Assembly (NCBI RefSeq): GCF_019399895.1
Contig: NC_091883.1
Coordinates: 223,476-287,475, forward strand
Reading direction: 5' to 3'
Origin: Cardiocondyla obscurior
Taxonomy: Eukaryota; Arthropoda; Insecta; Hymenoptera; Formicidae
Length of the DNA stretch: 64,000 nucleotides
Of the stretch, positions 10,783 through 19,981 are shown in pieces; the first letter of the stretch is position 1, and each line of letters starts with the position of its first letter. The position numbers and the translations under genes are program-made. The notes below the pieces were generated by a model. It was not told the DNA's origin. It was given only the letters and a program-made list of their open reading frames with translations, and did not search any database.

Positions 10783-13172
10783 TTCGTTACAACTATAATT
10801 CACTACAATAATCACTTCGCATCCGCTTCGCTTCGCAAAACCACGAAAAGTGACAAACAATCGTAGCATGTTTAACAATTGAAAATCGCGAAGCAGCACA
10901 CACACAAATTCAAGAAATAGTTGAGCGAATTCGTGTGAGTACTGCTTTTTAGTTTTTCTCAAGACAGTACCGTCAGTATGATTACATGGCCATTTTAATA
11001 TATAAATTATTAATTTTACTTTAAATTGATGATAAATCATCTTAAATCTTAATACATTAAATACAAAAATAAAATGTAACAAAATAAATTTTATGTTAAA
11101 CATTTTAAAATTATTTTAATTTTAATTTTAGTTTAAGTAAATAAAAAACATATTTTCTTTCAAAATATGTCATTACTAAATGACTTTTACTTCATTACAT
11201 TTAAACGCTATGTCGGCGCGCGGTGCACGTGAATATATTATTGTTCGCGGTGTATACGGAAAGAACAGACAGCACGTGGTGTATGCGGAAAGAACAGACG
11301 AAACGCTAGCGTTCGAGCAGCATATATGTCTGTCCTTAACGCTCGCATTTAAACAAACGCGTGCGAGCGAGAGCGATATTGTATACCGCTTTGATCCCGT
11401 GCCTAACCTATAGCGTTCTCTCTCCATCACGCGGTTCTCTAAAAGATGGAGCATCAAATCGCGCCCCACTACATTTTCCCCCGTCCTCTCGATCTCCTCG
11501 GCGCTCCACGGCACACGTGCATGCTTCATTGTGTGAAGCGTGACGCGCTAGCGCACGTATACCGCCGTCGCCTCAGATCGGAGAGACTAGCGTACCGCCG
11601 AACGCTATCTCTGGTGGTCCGTGTACTTGCTAGAAGAATCTTATGGAAAACGCATCGCTGGAAGATTCTATGAATATGAATTACTCAAAGCAAAAAATCG
11701 CGATGTATACCTCGTCGAAAAAGTGCTGCGCAAACGTGGAAATAAAGTTTATGTAAAATGGTTAGGATTTGATAATTCACACAATTCATGGATACACAAG
11801 AATAATGTTTTATAAAAATTTTTATTTAAATAAAATTAATGGAAACATGAAGTATTTATTTACATATTTTACAATGGTATTTTATAATGTCCCCATGGTA
11901 AAGTTTCTATGGAACCTGGAACAATTTATCGCTTATCATATGGACTTAGAGCAGTTTTCTTCTCACGTATAGTATACACTTCATGCAGCTTGGATCGTAT
12001 ACACGTCTGCTGACGAGTCATTTCTATTTCCTCATGCAAGCATTGCGTGTAATCGTCAAACGTTATCTTTTTCGCGACAACATTACTCTTAACACCTTTA
12101 ACCTTTTTTACCATTAACTCGCAATGCATACATTTTTGCTATAAGTCCAACAAATTCCGTCATAATTACACCGTTGTTTTCATCTTTCATTAAACCTGGT
12201 ACTTTTTTATTAACAAGTTGAAGACCATAAACATTGTCAGATGTATAATCACTCGTATCAAATTTATTAATGTCACGTTTCATATTTTCGTAAACGTCTT
12301 CACACTCAATGTGATATATGAGACTATCTATATCAGTGTACATAATTTTACATTGGTCGTGATATAACGGTCGCATATACTCATGGTGAAATTCATATAA
12401 ATATGTTTTAGATATGTCGAGAATACACAAGCCAACGTAGATTGGTTTGTTAAATTTTACCTCAAGTTTGCGCATTTCAATCGCAACCAGATTCTCAGCA
12501 AAGACACTGCGACTGTGAAAATTTGGTTTTGAAATCATTGCTTCGGCACCAAATCTACCTTCCCAATGTGTTATAAGCCTAACGTCAACATGATTACGAA
12601 CATTTTCCATGGTTTTGCCAAATACTGCATTGTTCATTAATTTGTATAAATTTTTTTCAAAGTCATTTTTAGCAATTGTTTTAAATTTTGTATTTAGTTC
12701 TATATACGCCTTAAGCCATAGAGATTGCTTGAATTGTAATACGCGATGTATTTTTGTAATGCGAAAACCATGACGAGCACATTGCTGCAAGTTGCAATAA
12801 TGAATGATGTAACGTTTCTTATTACACAAGATTGCTAGGAGCTTGTCCTGACGCTTGCCGGGCGGCTTATCGCGCGTTGGGCAGAACGGTAAGTCAATGT
12901 GCACATCATGCAAATGTTACGGATACTCTGAATCAACCTCGAGAATGTAACCATCTGACAAATCTAATGGAACGCTTATCACATCGAAAGTGGAAGCGTT
13001 GTCAACCCATTGAAATTCAGCATATGGTAGTGGCTGACACATCGCCTATCCATATAAATTATTAATATCATAATACATTAAATACGTTGATGGTTTCGTT
13101 GAATCATGTGATTGCATATATTTATTATTGGCACAAGCATATTTACCAGAGCATTGGCTTAAGCCCCCACGT

Positions 13173-14316
13173 TGAAACGACCGTAATTCGTGGCCGCGAA
13201 TGTCGGGCAAGCTGGAGTGCCCGGACGTGCTCGCCGGGCGGACAGGATTCGCGAGAGAATAGATAGGTCCGAAAATGCACGAGACGTGGTGTGTAACGAT
13301 TAATTGAGGATTTATTCAATTAATAAAACAATGTACAATAAAGCCAAACGTGACGAACGCGTGGTTGAGACGTCGCCGGACAGAACACGAATACAATAGA
13401 ACGCTTACGACAACGCGGTAATTGGCGCGTGTATGCGCCGGATCAGTACGGCGGTAATCGATACGCGGATCTATGACGGGCGGGCCGTTACAAGTTTTCG
13501 GCATCCGCCTAGACAACGCCCTAACGGATCGCGGGGCTAGCGGCGCGAATATTTCCCAGTGTCGCGGACCTGAGCGGGGCCTGATCGATGCACGCGGCGC
13601 AGGACGCGGTGATCGAACTAACTCGTATGTTGCGACGCGAATGCGGTTTTCGGATATCGTGAAGGATGGAGCACCTGTTCGGTGTTGCAGTAGCCGAGAG
13701 TACTCGGCCGAGGCGAAGAGCTCTCCACCCCGGGTTTGTGCAACGGTGCGAAAGGATATTTCGCCTCGGCAAACCGACTGTAGATCCGGGATCGAGATCG
13801 CTCGAAGGAGGCGAAGTGCGCTTCACCCCACGAGCCGGTCTTACGAGTCTAGTATTGCGTTCGGCTGTTAGGAAGATTCCTATGCGGTGAAAGCGTCAGG
13901 AGTGCCTGACCGAGGCGGAGTTCGCTCCATCCCGTTGTTCTGCTTGCTCCAGGAGTCGGTCGGTCCGGATGTTCGCTGTGAGGCGAACGGAACGAGAACG
14001 GTGCGCGACTTTTCCGAGTTCGCCTTTTTATCTGGAAAAGGCGACGTCCGGGGGTATCCTGGTACGTGGCGCCGGCCGCGGTATTCCGCGGTACCGTGCG
14101 CGTCGCGCTCGTTCGGATGAGCTCGGGGCCGCTCGTGTAAGTCCGTTCCGCGGGACTTTGCGCGTTACTCGGTACTTGTTACAATTCACATATATCGCAC
14201 CGATGATCGGTTTCTTCGGGAGCCCCCGCGCTCCCTTTCCTGTCCGAGAGGATGGTCGTCTCGGCCTCCGGTGGTTCTTCTCCGGGAACGATGCTTATTC
14301 CGGGGGCATCGTTACA
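13173..14316. mobile_element. Solo LTR (1,144 bp) in the Polinton polymerase, TSD ACGT
   Basis: The insert starts TGAAAC, ends GTTACA and is flanked by ACGT at 13169-13172 and 14317-14320; removing it rejoins the polymerase frame. It is GC-rich with no long convincing gene. Its middle shares CTCGG-GAGGCGAAG blocks with the insert at 31542-32576, which also ends GTTACA and also sits in ACGT. I read it as a solo LTR of an uncaptured LTR-element family; orientation is unknown. Confidence 0.75.
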
Positions 14317-16112
14317 ACGTATACCACGCTCAATGAACATAACCATGTCAACATTAGTAAGAAGTTCGAATTTAATATCTGTATGTTTTAACATCGCGTC
14401 CCACGTAAAACCTGGTAGAGTGTAATAATACGCTGGATCAAGTTTATAACTCGATATACAGCTGTCTCTAAAATTCTCAAATATATCAGTCAATAACAAA
14501 ACATCGGTTTTTAAATATAAATCATTATACTCGCCAAGCGTTTTAATTGAGAACCGCTGCCAGATATCAACAGCGTGTGCATAATTATTCTCAGATACTA
14601 TTTCAACTGTCAATGAACTTTAAAACGATTCTCGCGGTGGTAAATATGAATCTTCCAACTTTTCAACGGAATCAATGTATTCATAGGGAAAGATACCTTT
14701 ACGCGTAAACAAATCAAAATTTTCATTAATTAAATTAGAAAATTCGCGCCGCAACACTCGTAATTTATCTTTACCTAGAAAAAAAGCTAATTTTTCTAAA
14801 CTGGTATTTAAAAACTTGAATGAGTCAATAAGTCGTAATTGTATGCAATTATTTTTATCATTATTAGTGCTTTTAACATTTTTTGTAAACGATATATATT
14901 TTTCTTTTGTGATAGGAAGTAACTCTACACTTCCTTCATAAGCTGTAGCTATTTCTTTAATAATAAAATGTGCATCATAACCTAATAAATTGTGGAAAAC
15001 TATGGGAATACAATTTGAATCCATATAATTTATATTACAGTCTTGATGTGCAGGTCCTCTGTATCGACCGGTTAAATGACAGTGATCACGCACTCGCGTA
15101 TCATCGATTGCAAACGGCTTTTCACATATGTGGCATTGTTTAGCTTTTTTAAATTCTTCTCGTTTGTCCTGTGTAAAACCTATCATTGGTTTAGGATTAG
15201 ATAAAATCATCTTTACATTGTGGGCTAAATTTCTAAGTTCTTCAGCAAACGATGCGACGCAGTTATTATTACGACGAAATTGATACATTGATTTATAAAG
15301 AGTCGTCATATGAACAGCATACATAGTACCCTATACTAAATACCTTATGATGATTCTGCACATATGTAGATGTTGTAGGATTAACATTCGTCTTTTCCAG
15401 AGTACATTCGAAATCGGCGTATACAACAAATGGCATCCGTTCCTTCCTGTTATAATTACTAAAACTTAGCCATTTGTCATTTTCACTTGGTAGTATAATT
15501 GCACAATTATTAATTTTTCCACAGTCTGCACTGTGGGTTTCCAATCTTTCATTGGTACCAAAATAGTGTAGACATTTAAAAATAATAAAAGTATATTAAT
15601 ATACCATTAAATAATGTAAAATGTTATAACATAAAATTATGTTGATATTTACCGGTCGCAAAAGTATTTTTTGTTGTTCGTCTTGCTTAGCTATGAACTG
15701 ATGAGACGGGATAAATTTTTTATTAGAGAAAAATGCTCAATAGCATTGCATTCTTGTGTATATAACAAATGTATATGCCTCTCCCTCTTTTTATCAGCGA
15801 GTTGCAATGGTAAAATTTGCTTATTTTCAATACCTTATACATTAATTGAAATATTATTTAAGTTTTCAAATTTTTATATTTGTTTTAAAGTTACTGGAAA
15901 TTCAATACCTTGAAGATTTAATACTGTTGTATAATGCGGATACTATGTTAATCGTTCAGTATGCGTGTTAGCTGGATATAGAGCGGCCACAACTGCCCAT
16001 GCAAAACAAGCATTATCTGTAGATTTTACGTTGATTATCGCTCGTTTCTTTTCAATTTCTCGAGGTAATTTAATACAACACCCAGCATGCAATTGATTGT
16101 ATTTATTTACAT

Positions 16113-16546
16113 TGTTATATCCCGAGCCCTTGGCAACAGAGGCTTGGGAATAACGATGGAATGTCGCACGCGCGCGATCGTTTAGCTGGATCGGCAGAAT
16201 ACCGCCGATCAAGGTAACTCGGCATTTCCGGCCGAGACGCGACGTTCAAGGACAGTCGCGGTTGCCACCCGCGATTCTGCTGATTGCTATAAATTTTGAC
16301 ATGGCAACAGTAGGAGATATATAGGGGCAGCCGCGGCCCGGACGGGCAGTCGCAATTAAGATTCGCGCGTAGAAATGATAATCGAGTGATTAGTGCGAAG
16401 TGGCCATCTGTAATCCGCAAGACAAAGGAAAATAAAAAAAATAAATCAACGTAATAAAAGACGACTTTATTCTTGACGCCCTGTCCGGCCCAGATTACAC
16501 AAGTCCCTCCGGAGAACGAACCCCACGGCACCTTCACGGTGCAACA
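16113..16546 (+). mobile_element. Solo LTR of the gypsy element 2 family, TSD ACAT
   Basis: The 434-bp insert starts TGTTAT, ends GCAACA and is flanked by ACAT at 16109-16112 and 16547-16550. Its reverse complement matches the LTR at 45502-45914 over most of its length, including both ends and the CCCGAGCC segment. It interrupts the polymerase gene. No internal region is present, so LTR-LTR recombination removed the rest. Confidence 0.9.
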
Positions 16547-16980
16547 ACATTTACGATTAAATTTTGTATTCGTGATAACGCCCAACCGCTAACACGTTCT
16601 TGAAACTCATCTAAAGATGCAAGAATGGACTCAATGACATGTGAGTTATACCATTCTTGTAAATTACTTGTTTGGTAGAGTTCACAATTTCTCGTACATA
16701 CACATTTATTTGAGGTTTTTGCACCTGCCACAAATTCACCATTGAACACAGTATTTATTTTCACATTACAATGTTCATGCATAACATTTTGCACATGTTC
16801 GAGCACAATGTCTCGAGCATCTTCAAGAAACTGTTGAGGTTCAATATATTTTGAATTAACTACTGCACTAGTTAATATGCGACTTTTAAAAGCAGTGTCA
16901 ATCTTACACCATCGAAGTCCCGCCTTATATGAATTATATCCAGCACCTTCGTGAACGAAACGCCGTTGTGTTGAATCTAT

Positions 16981-17339
16981 TGTTACGCCCGGTATAGAGA
17001 ACGGCGCGGAGCCCGCCGTTAGGGAGCGGCGTGAAGTCCGAGCTCGGCGACGTTCGGCATGGAGAGCTTCGTCTTGAATATTTTGCGAGTCTCAAGTTAG
17101 CTGTCACCCGTTGCTAGGGGACAGCTTGTTGTTTAAAGAGAATTTTGTTAGTCTGACCCGTGACGTTGACGGGCGCTGTTGTTACGTTGAGGTTACAATT
17201 AAATCAGTTCTTTTCTTAAAGTCTGTGTTATTTCTTTCACGGCGAGAGTGACGCGGAGTGAGTGTGAGAGAGAGTGAGAGCGCTGCAGCGGAGTATACGA
17301 GTGTGGGCGAGGCCGCCGCCTGAGTCGCCGTGCGTAACA
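16981..17339. mobile_element. Short solo LTR (359 bp) in the polymerase N-terminus, TSD CTAT
   Basis: The insert begins TGTTACG and ends CGTAACA, a perfect 7-bp inverted end, with CTAT on both sides (16977-16980, 17340-17343). Removing it restores the polymerase frame. It shows no relation I can see to the other LTRs here. TG...CA ends plus a 4-bp duplication suggest an LTR; a small non-autonomous DNA element with short inverted ends is a weaker alternative. Confidence 0.7.
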
Positions 17340-17590
17340 CTATTAACCTTTCAATACGGGCAATACGTGCAACAATTGAATTTTGAGCGACGACGGATAA
17401 TCTTGGGTGTTTATTTCGATTTTGTTCTTCCAGCGACTCAATATATTCCTCACATTGTTGCTGCCATACACAAAATTCATTACTTGAATTTAATTGATCT
17501 GCTTTTGCCACCAGCTCTTGCTCTAACTGATCCATTATTACTCCCAAGATTTATGTATGACTAATGATTAAACTCATGCGCTCGCCCGTA

Positions 17591-17600
17591 CTTTTATATA
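17591..17600 (-). promoter_or_regulatory. TATA box for the polymerase gene
   Basis: On the minus strand TATATAAAAG lies 56 bases before the polymerase ATG at 17535. Confidence 0.5.
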
Positions 17601-18480
17601 CGTTGTTTTACCGTATCACATAATAAAAATGCTGAGTTTACATTTTAGCAAGTTCAATGATTTCATTATGACAATTACATATTACTATACATTCACAACG
17701 ATATTTTTATTTTAATTGTTTTACGTAACTGTTAAGTTTATATTTTTAAACATTTTTTACCATTTTATAGCGCATTAAATATTTTCCTTTTTTCACCAAA
17801 TGCATAATTTTACATTCATCTTATATATTCTAAGAATTTTGCAGTGCATCAAACAAATGCGCTGATTTCAAAAATCGTGGAGTTCATTAAACTTATAATT
17901 TCTATGAATTGAGAATATGCAGATTTCAGAGATCATGGAGTTCATCAAACTTATAATTTCTACGAGAATCATCTCGTATCAAGTTACCATTTACATGCAA
18001 TTGATCAAATTACCATTTTTATTCACTGAATGCATCACTTTTATTCTTCTCACAGTGTATCGAATTTATTAGCTTTGCAATGAGTTGAGTATAATTTCTA
18101 CGAAATAATGGATCAAATTACCACTATGTGTGGTATTATATGATATTTCCAGTTACCATTTTATTCATCAAATGCATCACTTTTATTTTTCTCTCACAGT
18201 GCATCGAATTTATTAGTTTTTGCAAATTGCATATGCAACGTTATAGCGCTTACAACGGATTAGCAAACATTTGTCACCTGATGCATTACCTTCATTCTTC
18301 TCATACAGTGCTTTGAACTTATAATGCATAATTTGCATATTTTATACATATCCATTGATCTCACCACAGTAAAATAATCTTATTGGCTTTTACACATGCG
18401 ACTTTTAGCGCTTATTCGCCGCCGCCGCTGTTCTCACAAATTATAATCCCACCCACTCACCCACCGGCGATGTATAACTA

Positions 18481-18490
18481 ATATAAAAAC
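18481..18490 (+). promoter_or_regulatory. TATA box for the acidic Cys-rich cargo gene
   Basis: ATATAAAAAC lies about 85 bases before ATG 18575, with only AT-rich leader between. Confidence 0.45.
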
Positions 18491-18574
18491 CACCGAGTTT
18501 TTATCACGCATATATGTATATTAATTGTTCACTTAAACGTAAGCCACAATTTAAAAGTATTTTTTATATGAAAA

Positions 18575-19018
18575 ATGGTTGATTTAAACGTAATTATGGA
18601 CTTATCTGATGAAGAAGAACAAGACAAAGGCCAAAATGTATTAATGGACTTAGATTTATCTGACGATAGTGATGATAATTCTACATTGCCTGATGACAGT
18701 GACTATGTGAGTGATCAAAGTGAGAACCTTGAAGATCGCATATGTGTGACATTAAATTCACCGCGAATTCGTGCACTTAATGGACAAACCAGACATTGTA
18801 TGATAACTTTTTATTATTGCTCGTTAATTGGAAATACTGTGCTATGTGCATCATGCATGATTAATTTAAATGATGGTGAGACAATGCAATCTATTGTCAA
18901 ACATGAAATAGATATTTTTGGTGCATTATGTGAAAGATCATGCACTAATTGCAGACTTCCAACGTATACAATATTTCCATGTTATATATGCCCCATATAT
19001 GTTGCATATAATATATAG
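18575..19018 (+). CDS. Acidic, Cys-rich cargo protein of unknown function
   Basis: The open frame gives 147 residues. The first 60 are strongly acidic (DLSDEEEQDK, DLSDDSDDNS, PDDSDYVSDQ), including two short repeats of a VxMDLxLSD-like unit. The second half is Cys-rich: CASC near residue 89, CERSCTNCR near 120 and CYICP near 138, spacing that could bind zinc. A TATA box lies about 85 bases upstream and the next cargo gene follows in the same direction. I do not recognise the family. Acidic head plus metal-binding tail is compatible with a transcriptional or chromatin role, which is only inference. The frame is undamaged. Confidence 0.55.
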   Translation: MVDLNVIMDLSDEEEQDKGQNVLMDLDLSDDSDDNSTLPDDSDYVSDQSENLEDRICVTLNSPRIRALNGQTRHCMITFYYCSLIGNTVLCASCMINLNDGETMQSIVKHEIDIFGALCERSCTNCRLPTYTIFPCYICPIYVAYNI

Positions 19019-19175
19019 AAAGAACATAAAATCGATAAAATTAATCTTGCTGATTAATGCATTTTATATTAATAATGATTGCAATTATAGTGGGGGGCTT
19101 GTGTATAAATTCGAAGTCAAAATTGAACTGCAGCATTAGTCGTATTCATTCACGCTGAAGACACTGCATACAAAA

Positions 19176-19850
19176 ATGGACTTCTACGTTCCAACTGTAG
19201 CTAGCACATCATCAGCATCATATTCAAATAATGTGTGAGTATTAATTTTGCACAAATTTTCAATTTTTATATAAAAACTTTTTTACAGCTCCTCAACCAA
19301 ACAGCGCGCTGCACGCTTGTTAAGCAAACGTTATGCGCTTACAGTCACCAGTTATAAATATCTGGAAATTGTTGTGAACGTTGGCCAGCAAAGTTATATT
19401 AAGATCGCTATCGGGGACAATCGAGGGCATGAAATTGTATTATCTCTCGAAGCTTGAAAGTCTCTTTGCAAATACCAGGAAAACATTCTGAATCTTCTTC
19501 ATAATAAATTCAGAAATCCAAAAGATTTTGTACACCTCGGTTCAGTATCAGCTCGACTCTATACCATGAGTAATTTAAATCTTCTGCGATTGGAATCCAA
19601 CAACGTGCATATATTAATGACTGAATCAACGTATTACAAGATGCTTAATCTCGATGACTGCATCACATTAACTTTTGATTGAATGATTGCAGTTCTCAAT
19701 CAAATTGATGCCAAGTATGTACAATTCGCAAACATCGCTTCAGCTGTGAAGAACCAATCTGATGTTGCAGATGCAATACGTGCTAGCAGTTCATTTGATA
19801 AAAACCAATTTATTGATTGTGAACTGTTAGCTCTTGTCTTTAGCGTATAA
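19176..19850 (+). pseudogene. Spliced cargo gene, possible PC4-like ssDNA-binding fold, two nonsense codons
   Basis: ATG 19176 opens a short exon ending at a GTGAGT donor near 19230. An acceptor TTTTTTACAG ends at about 19288. Joining them keeps one frame to TAA 19848-19850, broken by TGA near 19456 and near 19679. The segment YIKIAIGDNRGHEIVLSLEA resembles the strand pattern and the LSLExW element of PC4-type single-strand DNA-binding domains; the first TGA sits exactly where that Trp would be. I do not recognise the gene by name. Position next to PolB would suit a replication accessory protein. The intron is about 58 bases. Confidence 0.5.
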
Positions 19851-19981
19851 AATATATTAATGTTTATTAAAAATTACATTCTTATGTAATTTTTCTTAAT
19901 AAATACAGTGTTAAAGATGTAATAAAAATTGATATTTTATCTTTTCTATAAAATAGTGTTTAAATGTAAATATAAAATATG
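19851..19981. other. AT-rich gap and left copy of LINE target duplication
   Basis: The gap contains a short inverted repeat AAAATTACAT...ATGTAATTTT just after the cargo gene stop, and the 18-base left target-duplication copy at 19964-19981. Confidence 0.5.

Larger units (their letters stand above)
9381..11622. mobile_element. Inverted-repeat DNA transposon inside the integrase gene
   Basis: The left end (9381-9424) and the reverse complement of the right end (about 11579-11622) match over about 43 bases with three differences; both contain CCACCAGAGATAGCG. The flanks are GTAC at 9377-9380 and 11623-11626, so a 4-bp duplication is the simplest reading; a TA duplication is equally possible because GTAC is a palindrome. 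The inside holds a Tc1-like transposase, but AT-rich sequence around it (about 9490-11175) contrasts with GC-rich outer parts. An outer non-autonomous element hosting a nested Tc1-like element is therefore an alternative. Confidence 0.82.
8631..11815 (+). pseudogene. Polinton retroviral-like integrase with chromodomain, split by a DNA transposon
   Basis: From ATG 8631 the frame shows the catalytic core: WQADLVEM (first Asp), LQTDKGKEF (second Asp) and VVERFNRTLK (Glu). TGA 9072-9074 and TAG 9105-9107 interrupt the same frame, both at places where I expect Trp. It continues through DYNMRRHRTIGMQP to 9380, where a 2.2-kb transposon interrupts it. The gene resumes at 11627 and ends near 11815 with a chromodomain-like segment (YLVEKVLRKRGNKVYVKWLG). 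The enzyme would insert the linear element DNA into host DNA; the chromodomain could steer it to chromatin marks. This copy is dead. Confidence 0.85.
11885..17535 (-). pseudogene. Polinton protein-primed-type DNA polymerase B, split by three solo LTRs
   Basis: The start is ATG 17535 with a TATA box 56 bases upstream. Visible pieces in order: N-terminal coiled coil; FQERVSGWALSRIQNL (about 16600); KSTDNACFAWAVVAALYP (about 16000); a C2H2-like finger; exonuclease motif I VVYADFECTLEK (about 15410); a Cys/His cluster CHICEKPF...DHCHLTGRYRGP (about 15100); Exo II FHNLLGYDAHFI; Exo III YLKTDVLLL (about 14510); motif A DINNLYG (about 13070, followed by a stop); motif B NNAVFGKTMENV (about 12610); motif C YTDIDSLIY (about 12330). 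Solo LTRs at 16981-17339, 16113-16546 and 13173-14316 interrupt it. About 100 bases near 15552-15655 also interrupt the similarity. Further stops and frameshifts are present. It would copy the element from a terminal protein. Confidence 0.88.
17536..18574. promoter_or_regulatory. Divergent intergenic region with diverged direct repeats
   Basis: This AT-rich kilobase separates leftward PolB from the rightward cargo genes. It holds degenerate direct repeats: a segment with TGGAGTTCATYAAACTTATA at about 17878 and 17936, and one with ATGCATCACTTTTATT plus CACAGTG at about 18030 and 18172. No gene is visible. Such repeats between divergent genes could be transcription or replication control sites. 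Confidence 0.45.
5025..19850. mobile_element. Polinton/Maverick (adintovirus-like) element, gene-bearing core
   Basis: Protein-primed-type DNA polymerase B, retroviral-like integrase with chromodomain, FtsK/HerA-type packaging ATPase, adenovirus-like protease and PLA2-like virion protein occur together, which is diagnostic of Polintons and the related adintoviruses. The layout is protease and PLA2 leftward; ATPase, two unassigned genes and integrase rightward; PolB leftward; two cargo genes rightward. The outer ends are uncertain: I could not find the terminal inverted repeats. The left end is overrun by gypsy element 1 and the right end by the LINE and BEL insertions. No major or minor capsid gene is recognisable. 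Most genes are broken, so this copy is an inactive genomic relic. Confidence 0.85.

Noticed and set aside
13473..14391. Arg-rich ORFs on both strands in 13.3-14.4 kb
   Set aside because: GC-rich solo LTR with few stops by composition; the ORFs end at the LTR or run across its border into PolB.
8631..19850. TGA read as Trp (altered genetic code) because several stops replace expected Trp
   Set aside because: Stops at Trp positions include TAG as well as TGA, other genes have TAA stops and frameshifts, and Trp codons mutate to stops easily; ordinary decay explains it.
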